64,000 nucleotides of DNA from Synechococcus sp. PROS-7-1 (GTDB taxonomy: Bacteria; Cyanobacteriota; Cyanobacteriia; PCC-6307; Cyanobiaceae): positions 1,446,572 through 1,510,571 of the forward strand of contig NZ_CP047945.1 in the NCBI RefSeq assembly GCF_014279795.1. The letters are read 5' to 3'. Positions 17,071 to 27,127 of this stretch are shown in pieces; position 1 is the stretch's first letter, and every line of letters begins with the position of its first letter. Below the pieces are notes generated by a model that saw nothing but the letters and a program-made list of their open reading frames with translations, did no database searches and was not told where the DNA came from. Made by a program: the position numbers and the translations under genes.

Positions 17071-17979
17071 ATGGCTGATCAGCTGGTGCGGGCGACCGCA
17101 GCGGGGGGAGGAATCCGGCTTGTCGCCGTGACAACCGGCGACACAACCCGGTATGCCCAGGCTCGTCACGGGCTGTCCTACCTGACCACTGTGATGCTTG
17201 GTCGGGCCATGAGTGCAGGGCTGCTTCTGGCCAGTTCCATGAAGGTGAGCCACGGAAGGGTCAATCTCCGGCTGGGGTCGGATGGGCCCATTCGAGGGCT
17301 TTCGGTGGACGCCGGTCGGGATGGACGGGTGCGTGGCTATGTGGGCAATCCAGGGCTGGAACTCGATCCAGTTCTGACAACCAACGGCCAGGCCAGTTTT
17401 GATTTCACAACGGCCGCAGGAACGGGATATCTGCACGTCGTGCGAGATGAAGGGAAGGGTGAACCCTTCAGCAGCACGGTGGAGCTGGTGAGCGGCTGCA
17501 TTGGTGAGGATGTGGCGTCGTATCTCCTGCACTCCGAACAGACGCCATCCGCCGTGTTCGTGGGTGAGACCATCAACAGTGACGGTTTGCAGAGCAGCGG
17601 TGGACTGCTGGTGCAGGTTCTCCCGAAAGCCGCGGAAGAGCCTGCCTTGGTGGCCCTACTCGAAGAACGCTGCCGTGAGATTCAGGATTTCAGCGATCAG
17701 CTCAACCGTTGCGCTGATCATCCTGAGCAATTAATCCAACAGGTTTTTCCCGATTTGGATCCGCAACCGATTCCAAGCGGCGAACCGATGCAACCGGTGG
17801 CATTCCACTGCCCTTGCAGCAGAGAGCGCAGCCTTGGAGCACTCACTCTGCTCGGCCATCACGAGCTCGCCGACATGCTGCAAACCGATCGAGGCGCAGA
17901 GCTCACCTGTCACTTCTGCAGCGAGGTGTACAAAGTGGATGAGGTTGAGCTTGAGGCGCTGATCAAGACCCTGGCTTGA
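17071..17979 (+). CDS. hslO: Redox-regulated chaperone Hsp33
   Basis: A 302-residue cytoplasmic holdase that is switched on by oxidation. The N-terminal substrate domain ([20 protein letters not shown] ... [20 protein letters not shown]) is typical. The C-terminal redox switch has the four zinc-binding cysteines as CPC (near residue 249) and CHFC (near residue 281). All four are present, so the switch should work. The gene ends directly against the convergent CPP1-like gene, with no gap. Confidence 0.93.
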   Translation: MADQLVRATAAGGGIRLVAVTTGDTTRYAQARHGLSYLTTVMLGRAMSAGLLLASSMKVSHGRVNLRLGSDGPIRGLSVDAGRDGRVRGYVGNPGLELDPVLTTNGQASFDFTTAAGTGYLHVVRDEGKGEPFSSTVELVSGCIGEDVASYLLHSEQTPSAVFVGETINSDGLQSSGGLLVQVLPKAAEEPALVALLEERCREIQDFSDQLNRCADHPEQLIQQVFPDLDPQPIPSGEPMQPVAFHCPCSRERSLGALTLLGHHELADMLQTDRGAELTCHFCSEVYKVDEVELEALIKTLA

Positions 17980-18669
17980 TCAGGCCAACAGAAGCGTTCC
18001 CGCGAGGAGAAGCAGCAGGGCAGGCAGTGCTTGCAGCTGTTCAACAGTGAAAGGAAGACCCGAACCAGCCACCGCAACGCTGAGCAACGCTCCCACCACC
18101 AGCCCCAGGATCAGCAGCAAGACACTCCACCCCAGGGAACTGAGGGGAGGGCGTCCACGCCGGATCTGACTGATGAACAACCCGATCGTTCCCAAAGCAA
18201 GGAGCAGTTCGATCGTCTGCGCTGCAAACAGCAACAGCAGCAGGGCGAGAGCGCCAAGGGAGAGGCGAACCACAAGACCCTGACCTTCAACAAGCGTGAG
18301 ATCCGGCACCATCGCCGATCCTTTGAAAGAAGGAGCGGGGAGCGAAAGATTGCGAAAACGGGTCAGCAAAGCCGCTGGTCCATTGGCGGCTTGCACAACG
18401 CTTCCCTCGCCTTGCTGCCGCTCGACGCGCGATGCAGTCGCTGCCTCCGCGCTCAGTCGGCCGGACTGACGATCGCGAAGACGATCCATCAGGACGGCGT
18501 CGTAAGCGGCCTCGACCTTCGCGCGGGCTACAGCATCGTCTCCGCAGGTCTTGAGGACGCGATCACGGGCCCGTTGAACCTCATCAAAACTGGCATCGGA
18601 TCGGATTTGCAGCTGCTGATAAGGATCCTGTCCGTCGGTGTCGTCACCGGGTTTCAGCCCTGCTGCCAT
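17980..18669 (-). CDS. CPP1-like (DUF3353) J-domain-like membrane protein
   Basis: About 229 residues. The N-terminal half holds a degenerate J-like domain (DPYQQLQIRSDASFDEVQRA, then AKVEAAYDAVLMDRLRDRQSG). The C-terminal half has three to four hydrophobic segments, starting at LVVRLSLGALALLLLLFAAQ. This arrangement matches the CPP1-like family; in plants CPP1 stabilises protochlorophyllide oxidoreductase at the chloroplast envelope. Chaperone function here is inferred. I prefer the ATG at 18669 (MAAGLKPGDD) over the upstream ATG at 18708. Confidence 0.78.
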   Translation of the reverse strand: MAAGLKPGDDTDGQDPYQQLQIRSDASFDEVQRARDRVLKTCGDDAVARAKVEAAYDAVLMDRLRDRQSGRLSAEAATASRVERQQGEGSVVQAANGPAALLTRFRNLSLPAPSFKGSAMVPDLTLVEGQGLVVRLSLGALALLLLLFAAQTIELLLALGTIGLFISQIRRGRPPLSSLGWSVLLLILGLVVGALLSVAVAGSGLPFTVEQLQALPALLLLLAGTLLLA

Positions 18670-18745
18670 CGGTGGTCTCTCTGCTCCGATCAGGCTATCG
18701 AGGAACACGAGCAGGCGAGTCGATCAACCGCCATCAAACGACGAT

Positions 18746-19129
18746 TCAGAACAGGGGAGGGCCATGGCGAAACCCTTGCTGACGCTCAAAACGATGACGA
18801 CATCCTGGAACGTCTGCACTGAGAAGCATCTGGCGATGCTTGATCAACGGCATCTGCGGTGGCAGGTGATAGCCCTCGAGCACCTCCACGCGATCTCTGC
18901 AATCACGGAAGCAAACGTAGTCCGTTCCTCCGTCATCACAGGGCCGAAGTAGCCAGAGGGTGTCCAAACCACACCGCACAAGAGATTGCAGTCTGGCGAC
19001 TTGAATCTGCTGCCGTGAGGACCATCCGGGGATACGGACAGCCGCACCTGACACAAGTAAAGGGTGGGTTAAGACTGAATGCAGACGACTAGAGGTTGTG
19101 ATGCAAACCCTCACTCGCACCCCATCCAC
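18746..19129 (-). CDS. Uncertain hypothetical ORF
   Basis: A 127-codon frame between the CPP1-like and prfC genes. Its middle part (VARLQSLVRCGLDTLWLLRP, then DYVCFRDCRDRVEVLEGYHL) reads like a folded protein, while the first 25 codons do not; an internal GTG near VSGAAVRIP may be the true start. Competing frames on both strands are also open: a minus frame at 18844-19056 and a plus frame from 18764. No domain was recognised, so only one of these is likely real. Confidence 0.38.
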   Translation of the reverse strand: MDGVRVRVCITTSSRLHSVLTHPLLVSGAAVRIPGWSSRQQIQVARLQSLVRCGLDTLWLLRPCDDGGTDYVCFRDCRDRVEVLEGYHLPPQMPLIKHRQMLLSADVPGCRHRFERQQGFRHGPPLF

Positions 19130-19238
19130 GCTTCAAAGCCAGCCATTGGTGTTTGAACCAGGCACTTGGCCCGAGGCTGCTGCCCACGACATCAGGACCT
19201 GGCTGCAGGCCCTGATCCACGTTTGGTTCAGAGGCTGA
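19101..19238 (+). CDS. Possible small protein, 45 residues
   Basis: A short frame opening [20 protein letters not shown] and ending [13 protein letters not shown], with a weak AGAGGT-like ribosome site upstream. It overlaps the end of prfC on the other strand by 11 bp. The amphipathic, Trp-rich C-terminus looks non-random. No homologue is recognised; treat as tentative. Confidence 0.38.
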   Translation: MQTLTRTPSTLQSQPLVFEPGTWPEAAAHDIRTWLQALIHVWFRG

Positions 19239-20865
19239 TCGGCTCGACGCCACTCACGACAGGAGCAACCGTGCTCAGCTCAAGAGCCGGGTGCTCCTCA
19301 CTCAGCTGATTGAGGTTCCACTGATTCTTGAACAACAACACCGGGCGGTTCCAGGCGTCGCGAACGGTTTTGCAGTTGAAGATCCGACCAACCTTCTCCA
19401 GCGCTGGCCATCCTCCATTCACCCAACGGGCCACCTGGTACCCAAGAGGTTCAAGCCTGGTCTCAACGCCGTATTCATTCTCCAAACGGTGCTGCACCAC
19501 CTCAAGCTGCAGCTGACCAACCGCCGCCAGGATCGGATCGCGCTTGCTCTCGTCGGTGTCATAAAGGATCTGAACAGCGCCCTCCTCCCTCAGCTCATTC
19601 ACCCCTTTGCGGAAGTTTTTGAAGGCTGAGGGATTTGGATTGCGCAGCCAGCTGAAAATTTCAGGACTGAAACAGGGAATACCCTCGTACTCAACCTTGG
19701 GCCCCACATACAGGGTGTCCCCTATCGAAAACATGCCTGGATTGTTAAGGCCGATCACGTCCCCGGGATAGGCGTCCTCCACCACAGCACGATCCTGACC
19801 GAAGAGCTTCTGGGGCCTGGAGAGACGGATGGAGCGGCCGGTTCGCGCATGGCGAACGGTCATGTCCTTTTCAAACCTGCCGCTGCACACCCGCACGAAT
19901 GCCACACGGTCGCGATGGCGTGGATCCATGTTGGCCTGAAGCTTGAATACGAAGCCACTGAAATCTGGGCTCAGAGGATCAACAGGCCCGTCATGACCGA
20001 GACGCGCCACCGGTTTTTGCGCCATCTCCAGAAAGGCATTGAGGAACGGACGCACACCGAAATTGGTCATGGCAGACCCGAAGAACACCGGCGTGAGCTC
20101 ACCGGCATGCACGAGCTCCAGGTCGAGCTCCGCTCCGGCAGCGTCCAAAAGTTCCATCTCCTCAACCGCCTGATCCAGGAGGTCGGACTCCACGAGCTCC
20201 AGAAGTTCTGGATCGTCCAGAGACAGATGACGTTCTTCTGACTGCTTTCCCCGTTCAGCGCGGCTGAACAACACCACCTCACGGGTTCTCCGATCGATCA
20301 CGCCACGAAACTGTTCGCCACTGCCGATCGGCCAGTTCACAGCCCAGGGAGTCAGTTCAAGCTCTGCTTCGATTTCATCAAGAAGCGCCAGAGGCTCACG
20401 CCCCGGACGATCCATCTTGTTGATGAAGGTGAAGATCGGAATCTGCCGCATCCGACAGACCTCGAAAAGCTTGCGCGTCTGAGGCTCAAGACCCTTGGCC
20501 GCATCTTCAAGCATCACGGCATTGTCAGCCGCCGCCAGGGTCCGGTAGGTGTCCTCTGAAAAATCCTGGTGTCCCGGTGTATCGAGAAGATTGATGGTGT
20601 TGCCGGTGTAATCGAACTGCAACACCGTTGAGGTGATCGAGATTCCCCGCTGCTTTTCCAACTCCATCCAGTCGGAGGTCACCTTGCGCTGCTCTCCCCG
20701 GGCCTTCACAGCTCCCGCCTGCTGAATAGCACCGCCGTACAGGAGCAGTTTTTCCGTCAGGGTGGTTTTGCCGGCGTCTGGATGGGAAATGATCGCGAAA
20801 TTTCTGCGACGGGCCACCGCCTCCAGAAGTTCCTTGCCGTCTTGTGGACCTGATTCCGTGCTCAT
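19228..20865 (-). CDS. prfC: Peptide chain release factor 3
   Basis: A 545-residue translational GTPase that recycles RF1/RF2 from the ribosome after termination. G motifs are visible in order: [15 protein letters not shown] (P loop, near residue 28), [12 protein letters not shown] (switch), [16 protein letters not shown], and [11 protein letters not shown]. The EF-Tu-like domain 2 and the RF3-specific C-terminal domain ([24 protein letters not shown]) follow. The start overlaps the stop of the methyltransferase gene by 4 bp. Confidence 0.95.
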   Translation of the reverse strand: MSTESGPQDGKELLEAVARRRNFAIISHPDAGKTTLTEKLLLYGGAIQQAGAVKARGEQRKVTSDWMELEKQRGISITSTVLQFDYTGNTINLLDTPGHQDFSEDTYRTLAAADNAVMLEDAAKGLEPQTRKLFEVCRMRQIPIFTFINKMDRPGREPLALLDEIEAELELTPWAVNWPIGSGEQFRGVIDRRTREVVLFSRAERGKQSEERHLSLDDPELLELVESDLLDQAVEEMELLDAAGAELDLELVHAGELTPVFFGSAMTNFGVRPFLNAFLEMAQKPVARLGHDGPVDPLSPDFSGFVFKLQANMDPRHRDRVAFVRVCSGRFEKDMTVRHARTGRSIRLSRPQKLFGQDRAVVEDAYPGDVIGLNNPGMFSIGDTLYVGPKVEYEGIPCFSPEIFSWLRNPNPSAFKNFRKGVNELREEGAVQILYDTDESKRDPILAAVGQLQLEVVQHRLENEYGVETRLEPLGYQVARWVNGGWPALEKVGRIFNCKTVRDAWNRPVLLFKNQWNLNQLSEEHPALELSTVAPVVSGVEPISL

Positions 20866-21575
20866 GCGCTGGGCTGATCAAGACCAGACTGACAGCCCGT
20901 GATCCAGCCACTGATTTCGAGATAACGATCCTCCAGTTCTCGAACCTGAAGGTGATCGAGTTGGGCATCCCGCAGTTGCGCTTTGACCTCTTCAACCGTG
21001 AACGCGGCCTGAAGCGAAGCCCTGTAGTCCCTCTGGAGCACCTCCGGAGCATCCGCCACATAGCGGTCACAGAGCTGATCCACGGCCATCAGCGTGGATG
21101 GACGCCTCAAATCGCGATGCAGAACCAGGCAATGATTGCCTGCAAGTGGTCGAAGGCAACTCCAAAGTTTCTGCGGATCATGCAGATGGTGCAGAAGGCT
21201 GTTGCTCACGATCAGAGCCGCCCCAGAGTTCAGACCATGCCAGGGAAGCGGAGCCACGACGTAACGGAGCCGCTCGCGAGCGATGCCGGCCCGACGACGG
21301 CTTGACTCCGCCGTCTCGATCATCTGAGAGGCGGCATCCACTCCCACCACCGCACAGGTTGGCCAGTGCCTAGCCAGTCGCTCACTGATGTTTCCCGGAC
21401 CGCACCCCAGATCAACCAAGCAATCCCCAGGCGCGAATCGACGCCCCGAATCGAACAGCAGCTGGTCGATGCACTCCACCAGAGCCTGGTCGCTGGATTC
21501 AAAGTCCGCTGCCGCATAGGCCTGCACCTGTTGCGGTTCGTTCATGAGCTCCGGCTCAGGCGTGCGCGGGATCAT
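20862..21575 (-). CDS. SAM-dependent class I methyltransferase
   Basis: A 237-residue protein with motif [19 protein letters not shown] (near residue 50), the acidic ribose-binding [12 protein letters not shown], and motif post-I/II around [18 protein letters not shown]. The HHLHDP element is common in methyltransferases acting on small molecules or lipids. The substrate is unknown. It lies between mscS-like and prfC genes with 4-bp overlaps on both sides, so the three form one translationally coupled unit on the minus strand. Confidence 0.8.
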   Translation of the reverse strand: MIPRTPEPELMNEPQQVQAYAAADFESSDQALVECIDQLLFDSGRRFAPGDCLVDLGCGPGNISERLARHWPTCAVVGVDAASQMIETAESSRRRAGIARERLRYVVAPLPWHGLNSGAALIVSNSLLHHLHDPQKLWSCLRPLAGNHCLVLHRDLRRPSTLMAVDQLCDRYVADAPEVLQRDYRASLQAAFTVEEVKAQLRDAQLDHLQVRELEDRYLEISGWITGCQSGLDQPSA

Positions 21576-23785
21576 GGCGTCGAGTCGGTGGAATGCAGTT
21601 CGAGAGTCTGGGTGGGGAAGGGAATCTCAATGCCGTTGGCGGCCAGGATGGCGAGGATGCGGCGGTTGAGACGGTGCATGCTGTCTTCGAAATCGTCATG
21701 CAGATCGTGCGTGGACGAGATTTCGAGCTCATGGTCGTAGCTGAAGGCCGAAATGCGCACGAGCCGGCACGCTTCGTAGTTCAGCTGTGGATCTTCAGCC
21801 ACCACGGAACGCAACAGCTCTGGAATTCGCTGTAGCTGCTCGGAGGTGGTGCTGTAAGCGACACCCACCACGATTTCCGAGAGATCAACCCGCTCGAGCA
21901 ACTCCTCGAGGGCAAGCATCAAGGTTTCCCGTACGCGCAAGAAGGCTTCCCAACCATGCAGCTCCACCATCACGAACACGATCAGTTCGTTGGTGCCATC
22001 GTCGGCGGGGCCGAGGCTCACCACTGGCTGATGCAATGCAGCTAGCAGACCCTGAAATGACGACCGCTGAAGCAACTTGCGGGCCTGCCGCAACAGCTCC
22101 TCGAGTTGATAAGGCGACAGAGGATCACGGATGGGGAGGCGCACCTCCAGCCCCTGCGTCGGCGGACGATCCCGGCTGAGTCCTCTGCGGGAGAAGTTGA
22201 TGATGGTGGCTTCATCTGCCACCGAATTTGGGATGGTGACGCGACTCTCCAGGGTCTGCAGCTCCATGGACCGCAAACCGATTTTTGTCACGAACCCGAG
22301 CTTGCCTCCCACCTCGCAAAATTCACCAACGCGCAGTGGCCTGTCCGTTTGAATCGAGAGTCCAGCGAACAGATTGCCCAGCAGTTTGGAAGCACCCAAA
22401 CCGATGGCCAAACCGGGCACGGCCGAGAAGGCGAGAACCGTGCTGGAGGGAAGCCCGAGCAGGAGTAGGAGGCGGTAGATCAGCACCACGGAGACCAACA
22501 TGCCAACGGCGCGACTGATGGGCATGACCAGGCTGTTGATCCTGCGAAGCCGGATGGGTGAATCACTCCCCCGCCAGCGGGACAATGTTTCTGCACCGCT
22601 CCGGCCGAAGGCCTCAAAGAGGAAAAACACCAGAACACTGGCGGCCAGATACCAGATCACATAAAACGAATAAATGACCACCACCAGTGGAAAACCGGTG
22701 AAATTGAGGATGTTATCGATCAGCTCTTCGATGAAATAGGTCAGAGGCAACAACGGGAGAATGATGAACACCCGTTTCCACGCCAACTCATCCCTGCTGT
22801 AGAGCTCAAGATCCTCGTTCTTGTTCAATGAATCACCCCGGTAGGTGTTGATCAGCAGGCTCATGAGCCACAACGCCAGTAATCCATACAGGCCAATAAA
22901 AACCGCGGCACTGAAAACCTGAAACAGGGTCTGGTCACCGATGGGCCACTCGAGAACCCGGCGCCACTGCAGTGGCAGCGCCAGATACCAGTCGGGGGGA
23001 ATGAGATAGCCAGGGGTGTAGATGAAATCCGAATAGAACCTCGGCGTGGCGAAGGGTTGCGCGATCACGGGAATATCGCGGATCTCGTCGTACATCTCGC
23101 GAGCGGACGCCACCGTTGCGGCGGAGAAATAGAAACTCTCGTTTTCAGGATCCCGCTCAAGGTCAGAGGTCAGGGTGATGGCCGTGCCCGGGATCCGCCA
23201 GGATTCCGTCGGGGTCGACCGCAAGTCGTTGCGCTGTTTCATTCCTGCCACATCAGGAATCTCAATGGGCTGGCGACTGTGGGAAAACACGTAATCCAGC
23301 ACATGCTTGAGCTGAATCGCCGCCTCATCAGACATATCGGAGCGCACGCTCTCAGGAAAAGCACTGGCATCCAGCGCTTTCACCGCCAGGTTGAACAGCA
23401 GATCAGTGTCGTCAATCTGCTCCTGTCTCGCCGAACCTCCACGACGACTTGAGTCAGGGGCCTGCCCGAGTCGGTCGGCCCGTTGCCCCACCTCAGCCAT
23501 CACGGCATAGAAATTCAAAAGAGTGGATCGAGGGCTATCCCCAACCACCTGGTCCAACACCACATCGCTCCAGTCATCGGCATCGCGCTGGAGCTGGGGA
23601 TAAAAGGGCTGCTGCTCGATCGGAATCAACTGATCTCCCGCAGGCATCGTTCCAGACAGCGCTCCAGGAGCCTGAGGCCGCCCCAGAACCGGCGACAGGC
23701 CCAGCAAACAAGACAGGCAGACCATCAGCAAAAAGCGCCCCGGCCGTGAAGACAAGCCAGCGGGAATGCGCAGTTGCTTCGGCAT
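21572..23785 (-). CDS. Mechanosensitive ion channel family protein (MscS type, large)
   Basis: A 737-residue inner-membrane protein. It starts with a signal-like segment (GRFLLMVCLSCLLGLSPVLG) and a soluble periplasmic domain of about 250 residues. Several membrane helices follow (YGLLALWLMSLLINTY; VVVIYSFYVIWYLAASVLVF; SRAVGMLVSVVLIYRLLLL). The MscS core comes next: GLAIGLGASKLLGNLFAGL, then IQTDRPLRVGEFCEVGGKLG and IPNSVADEATIINFSRRG. Length and the added N-terminal domain resemble large MscS relatives rather than E. coli MscS. The start at 23785 (MPKQLRIPAG) is chosen because the long upstream extension is not family-like. Confidence 0.88.
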   Translation of the reverse strand: MPKQLRIPAGLSSRPGRFLLMVCLSCLLGLSPVLGRPQAPGALSGTMPAGDQLIPIEQQPFYPQLQRDADDWSDVVLDQVVGDSPRSTLLNFYAVMAEVGQRADRLGQAPDSSRRGGSARQEQIDDTDLLFNLAVKALDASAFPESVRSDMSDEAAIQLKHVLDYVFSHSRQPIEIPDVAGMKQRNDLRSTPTESWRIPGTAITLTSDLERDPENESFYFSAATVASAREMYDEIRDIPVIAQPFATPRFYSDFIYTPGYLIPPDWYLALPLQWRRVLEWPIGDQTLFQVFSAAVFIGLYGLLALWLMSLLINTYRGDSLNKNEDLELYSRDELAWKRVFIILPLLPLTYFIEELIDNILNFTGFPLVVVIYSFYVIWYLAASVLVFFLFEAFGRSGAETLSRWRGSDSPIRLRRINSLVMPISRAVGMLVSVVLIYRLLLLLGLPSSTVLAFSAVPGLAIGLGASKLLGNLFAGLSIQTDRPLRVGEFCEVGGKLGFVTKIGLRSMELQTLESRVTIPNSVADEATIINFSRRGLSRDRPPTQGLEVRLPIRDPLSPYQLEELLRQARKLLQRSSFQGLLAALHQPVVSLGPADDGTNELIVFVMVELHGWEAFLRVRETLMLALEELLERVDLSEIVVGVAYSTTSEQLQRIPELLRSVVAEDPQLNYEACRLVRISAFSYDHELEISSTHDLHDDFEDSMHRLNRRILAILAANGIEIPFPTQTLELHSTDSTP

Positions 23786-23917
23786 CGAGCAGTAGCAGAG
23801 ACGACGCCAATGCTGCCAAGGCCGACGCCACCCCGCCCCGAACACTGCGGGTGGTGCCGTCACCCCCTTGCTGCCCCCATTGCTGGCGTTAGGGTGCGGG
23901 CACTGACCCCAACTCCT

Positions 23918-26254
23918 GTGACCCTGACTCCAAGCCGCAGCGTCAGCTCGGACACCAAAACAACGCTGTCTGGGAATGGCGATTTCCCAGCGACTGCCCC
24001 CGCCGCCAATCCCGTTTTTTATCGGACCTACAGCCGTCGCAGCAGCGTGGGCCGGGAAAGCTGGACGCAGGTCGGCGCACGCAACCTTGGTGGACTGGAG
24101 AAGCTCGGCAGCCTCACGTCCGAGGAAATGGAGTTGATGGCTCGGATGCAGGCCGAGAAGAAAGCGCTCCCATCCGGACGTTGGCTGTGGATCGGCGGCA
24201 CACCTTGGATCGAGCAACAAGAAAACTTTTCAGGCGCCTACAACTGCACATCCACCAATCTCGTGGACTGGGAAGCCTTCGGCCTGATGATGGACCTGGC
24301 CATGATGGGCTGTGGCACTGGCGCCATCATTGAGCCCCATCTGATCAACCGTCTGCCGGTGGTCAGCAACCCGATCGAAATCCTCAACGTCTCCGACATC
24401 GGCGTCACCCCCGCAGGTCAGCGCCAAGAGCACACCAGCCACACCATCAACGAGGACCTTGTCTCTATCAAGGTTGGTGACACCCGTCGCGGCTGGGTCG
24501 ACAGCTACCAACTACTCCTGGAACTCAGCAGTGATCAACGGTTTGCAGGAAAAACCGTCAAGGTTGAAGTGGATTTGTCCGATGTCCGTCCAGTCGGCGA
24601 AACCCTCAAGGGTTTCGGCGGAATGGCCAATCCGGTGAAGCTCAAGGACCTGTACGGGAGGGTTGCTCGGCTTCTCGGCAAAGCGGTCGGCCGCAAACTC
24701 ACCTCTGTTGAGTGCTGCTTGCTCATCGATGAAGCCGCTGTCACCATCGTCGCCGGCAACATTCGCCGCAGCGCTGGCATGCGTCAGTTCGCCTCCAACG
24801 ACTCCAGCGCAGCCGGTGCCAAGGACAATCTCTGGCAACAGGATGACGACGGCAACTGGCGCATCGATCCGGAACGGGACGCCTTGCGCATGGCCAATCA
24901 CACCCGGGTTTACCACACGCGTCCCACACGCGAGGTGTTGCTGGAGGCTGTGACGCGCCAATTCCACAGTGGCGAGGGTGCCATTCAGTTCGCACCTGAG
25001 GCGATCGCACGCTCAAACGCCGATCTCCTCAACACACCGGAACTGCGCCGGGAGTTCATCGAGATCTATTGCGATCAAGGCCGGGACGAGGCCGGCCGCT
25101 GGCTCGATCTTCACCACGGGCCCATGGATGCTGCCGAACTGGAGCATCGCCTTGGCCGATACGGTCTCAATCCATGCGGCGAAATTCTCGGTGCCGATTT
25201 CCACTGCAACCTGGCGGAGATCCACCTCAACCAAATCGACCCAAGCGATGACGAAGGCCAGCGCGATGCCTTCCGCGCAGGTGCGCTGTCAGTGGCCTGT
25301 CTCCTGAACCATCAGTTCGAAGTGGAGCGCTACCGCCAGAGCCGTGCCTGGGATCCGATTGTGGGCGTGAGCTTCACCGGCTTGTTCGACTTCTTTGTGC
25401 ATGCCTTCGGCACCCCCTGGCTGCAGTGGTGGGAAGCCGGACGCCCCAACACCGAAGAAGGTCAGGACTTCAAACGCCGTGAAGCCGAGTATCTGACCCG
25501 CTGGAAAGCCACGGTGAATGAGGCCGTTTGGGAGTACTGCGACCGCCATGGCCTGCGTCGCCCCAATCGCTGCACAACCGTGCAACCCGCAGGCACCAAG
25601 AGCCTGCTCACCGGTGCAGCACCCGGCTGGCACCCCCCCAAGGCCCAGCGCTTCATCCGCCGGATCACCTTCCGCAAGAACGACCCCGTGGCCATGGCTT
25701 GCATGGACTACGGCTACACCGTGGTGCCTTCTCAGTCTGACAAAGATGATCAGGGCCGCCTGCTGGATGATCCCTTCGATCCCCGCTGCACCGAATGGTT
25801 GGTGGAGATCCCAACTGAAGTGAGCTGGGCCAATCTTCCCGGTGCCGATGCTGTGGACATCAACGCGTTCTCAGCCATGGCGCAGTTCGACTTCTACATG
25901 CAGGTTCAAACGCACTACACCGCGCACAACACCTCAGCCACCATCGAGTTCCGTGAGCACGAGATCGAAACTCTCACCGATGCTCTCCACAAGACCATCG
26001 AAAACGGCGACGGCTATATCTCAGCAGCTCTGCTGGCCCGTTTCGACGCCAATGCCACGTTCCCTCGGCTCCCCTTCGAGCCCATTGATGCCGACACCTA
26101 TGAACGCATGCAGAACGAGGTCATTCAGCGCCGCGTGAGCTCGGACTTCTTCGAAGCCCTGCAGCGTTACGACATGGGTGAGATCAGCGAGGCGGGTCCT
26201 GCCGGCTGCGATTCCGACAAGTGTCTGCTGCCGCTGGCCAAGCCGAACTCCTGA
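23918..26254 (+). CDS. nrdJ: Ribonucleoside-triphosphate reductase, adenosylcobalamin-dependent (class II)
   Basis: A 778-residue monomeric enzyme that makes deoxyribonucleotides using coenzyme B12 as radical source. The barrel contains NPCGEILGADFHCNLAEIHL with active-site cysteines near residue 425, the phosphate loop CTTVQPAGTKSLLTGAAPG, and the C-terminal CDSDKC pair that reduces the active site. This redox tail and the length fit the Lactobacillus leichmannii-like type. The GTG at 23918 (VTLTPSRSVSS) is the best start; the frame upstream antisenses the mscS gene. No intein is present. I see no cobalamin riboswitch in the short region before it. Confidence 0.93.
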   Translation: MTLTPSRSVSSDTKTTLSGNGDFPATAPAANPVFYRTYSRRSSVGRESWTQVGARNLGGLEKLGSLTSEEMELMARMQAEKKALPSGRWLWIGGTPWIEQQENFSGAYNCTSTNLVDWEAFGLMMDLAMMGCGTGAIIEPHLINRLPVVSNPIEILNVSDIGVTPAGQRQEHTSHTINEDLVSIKVGDTRRGWVDSYQLLLELSSDQRFAGKTVKVEVDLSDVRPVGETLKGFGGMANPVKLKDLYGRVARLLGKAVGRKLTSVECCLLIDEAAVTIVAGNIRRSAGMRQFASNDSSAAGAKDNLWQQDDDGNWRIDPERDALRMANHTRVYHTRPTREVLLEAVTRQFHSGEGAIQFAPEAIARSNADLLNTPELRREFIEIYCDQGRDEAGRWLDLHHGPMDAAELEHRLGRYGLNPCGEILGADFHCNLAEIHLNQIDPSDDEGQRDAFRAGALSVACLLNHQFEVERYRQSRAWDPIVGVSFTGLFDFFVHAFGTPWLQWWEAGRPNTEEGQDFKRREAEYLTRWKATVNEAVWEYCDRHGLRRPNRCTTVQPAGTKSLLTGAAPGWHPPKAQRFIRRITFRKNDPVAMACMDYGYTVVPSQSDKDDQGRLLDDPFDPRCTEWLVEIPTEVSWANLPGADAVDINAFSAMAQFDFYMQVQTHYTAHNTSATIEFREHEIETLTDALHKTIENGDGYISAALLARFDANATFPRLPFEPIDADTYERMQNEVIQRRVSSDFFEALQRYDMGEISEAGPAGCDSDKCLLPLAKPNS

Positions 26255-26263
26255 GCACTCCGG

Positions 26264-26290
26264 AGGAGTCCCTGCAAAGGGACTCCTTTA
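26264..26290 (+). terminator. Rho-independent-type terminator after nrdJ
   Basis: A 10-bp perfect inverted repeat (AGGAGTCCCT and AGGGACTCCT) with the loop GCAA and a short T run (TTTA) after it. It begins 9 bp past the nrdJ stop and separates nrdJ from the tRNA gene. Confidence 0.75.
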
Positions 26291-26325
26291 AGATGGACAC
26301 TCAATCCTCTGTGAGGGTTGCGTCG

Positions 26326-26410
26326 GGAGAGGTGGTCGAGTGGTTGATGGCTCTGGTCTTGAAAACCAGCGATGTGAAAGCATCCGTGGGTTCGAATCCC
26401 ACCCTCTCCG
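26326..26410 (+). tRNA. tRNA-Ser (anticodon UGA)
   Basis: An 85-nt cloverleaf. Acceptor GGAGAGG pairs perfectly with CCTCTCC, followed by discriminator G. The anticodon stem is CTGGT with loop CTTGAAA and ACCAG, giving anticodon TGA. A long variable arm (GATGTGAAAGCATC region) marks it as serine, and the T arm is GTGGGTTCGAATCCCAC. The CCA end is not encoded and must be added enzymatically, as is usual in cyanobacteria. Serine tRNAs are common integration sites, and a block of small accessory genes follows. Confidence 0.97.
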
Positions 26411-26435
26411 TTCTTTTTTACAGAGCAATCAAGCC

Positions 26436-26579
26436 ATGACCGTGAACCGACTGGTACTGGCTTTAGGATCGATCATTGGGCTGATCGCGATCGTGGCCTG
26501 GATTGGTGAACTCGATGTGGTGTTATACGACTCAGTACCGAAAGAACAGCCCAGCAAAACTCAACAACAAGACCAATAA
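26436..26579 (+). CDS. Small single-span membrane protein, hypothetical
   Basis: A 47-residue protein (MTVNRLVLALGSIIGLIAIV at the start) with one clear membrane segment at residues about 5-25, then VAWIGELDVVLYDSV and a hydrophilic Gln/Lys/Ser tail. It begins 25 bp after the tRNA-Ser gene and is probably read from the same transcript or a close promoter. I do not recognise a family. Confidence 0.55.
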   Translation: MTVNRLVLALGSIIGLIAIVAWIGELDVVLYDSVPKEQPSKTQQQDQ

Positions 26580-26659
26580 GTTTCTCCAAATCACGCAATC
26601 AAGTTCCTCGATCCAGTGAAATTTCGACGTCGCAATTAAACGAAACTGGGTGAATTAAA

Positions 26660-26825
26660 TTACCTGACCCTATCTTTATAGGCAACTTGATTGGCCTTGA
26701 GAGTCACGATATCGACAATCTCGAGTTTGCTTGGCCTGATCGATCGTCATCGCCACCGAGTCGGTCGGCAGGCTGACCAACAAAAGCCCCTCCTCGCTAG
26801 CGTAAGTACATCTGTACCAGCGCAA
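26660..26825 (-). pseudogene. Frameshifted small gene, probable remnant
   Basis: Two open frames on the minus strand join into one sensible protein if one base near 26730 is ignored. The upstream part reads RWYRCTYASEEGLLLVSLPT then DSVAMTIDQAK. The downstream part, in another frame, reads LEIVDIVTLKANQVAYKDRV and then a TAA at 26660. Neither half makes a good protein alone. The likely start, TTG at 26825, coincides with the first base of the divergent DUF3104 gene. It may be a decayed gene or a sequencing error. Confidence 0.42.
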
Positions 26826-27127
26826 TGCCCGAAGAGTGCTCCCCGCTCCCAAAGCTGCCTGACCCTGAGCACCGTCCAATCTTCCTTGGTTTAAAGCCAG
26901 GCATGACCGTGATCGTCAGACATGACTCCCTGCTAGGAGAAGCGCAAGACAAAGACTGGTGGATGGGACTTGTGCTCCACTGCAACGGAGGAGCGAGGGA
27001 TCCAAGCATTTATACGCTGTTCCAAATCGCTGATGTGGACACGGGTGTTGTCCGTTGGGTCAACGCTGATCTGGTCACCCATGTGTTGCCGAAAGGCCTG
27101 AATGGGCAAAGGGGGGCTGCTGCCTGA
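26825..27127 (+). CDS. DUF3104-type hypothetical protein
   Basis: A 100-residue soluble protein. The core GMTVIVRHDSLLGEAQDKDW, then WMGLVLHCNGGARDP, FQIADVDTGVVRWVNADLVT, is the pattern I associate with DUF3104, a family known mainly from marine picocyanobacteria. The fold may be a small beta barrel; no function is established. Its C-terminal end overlaps the next gene by 26 bp. It belongs to the accessory block behind tRNA-Ser. Confidence 0.68.
   Translation: MPEECSPLPKLPDPEHRPIFLGLKPGMTVIVRHDSLLGEAQDKDWWMGLVLHCNGGARDPSIYTLFQIADVDTGVVRWVNADLVTHVLPKGLNGQRGAAA

Noticed and set aside
23786-23917. Cobalamin riboswitch ahead of the B12-dependent nrdJ
   Set aside because: The region is short, most of it GC-rich without the conserved B12-box pattern.
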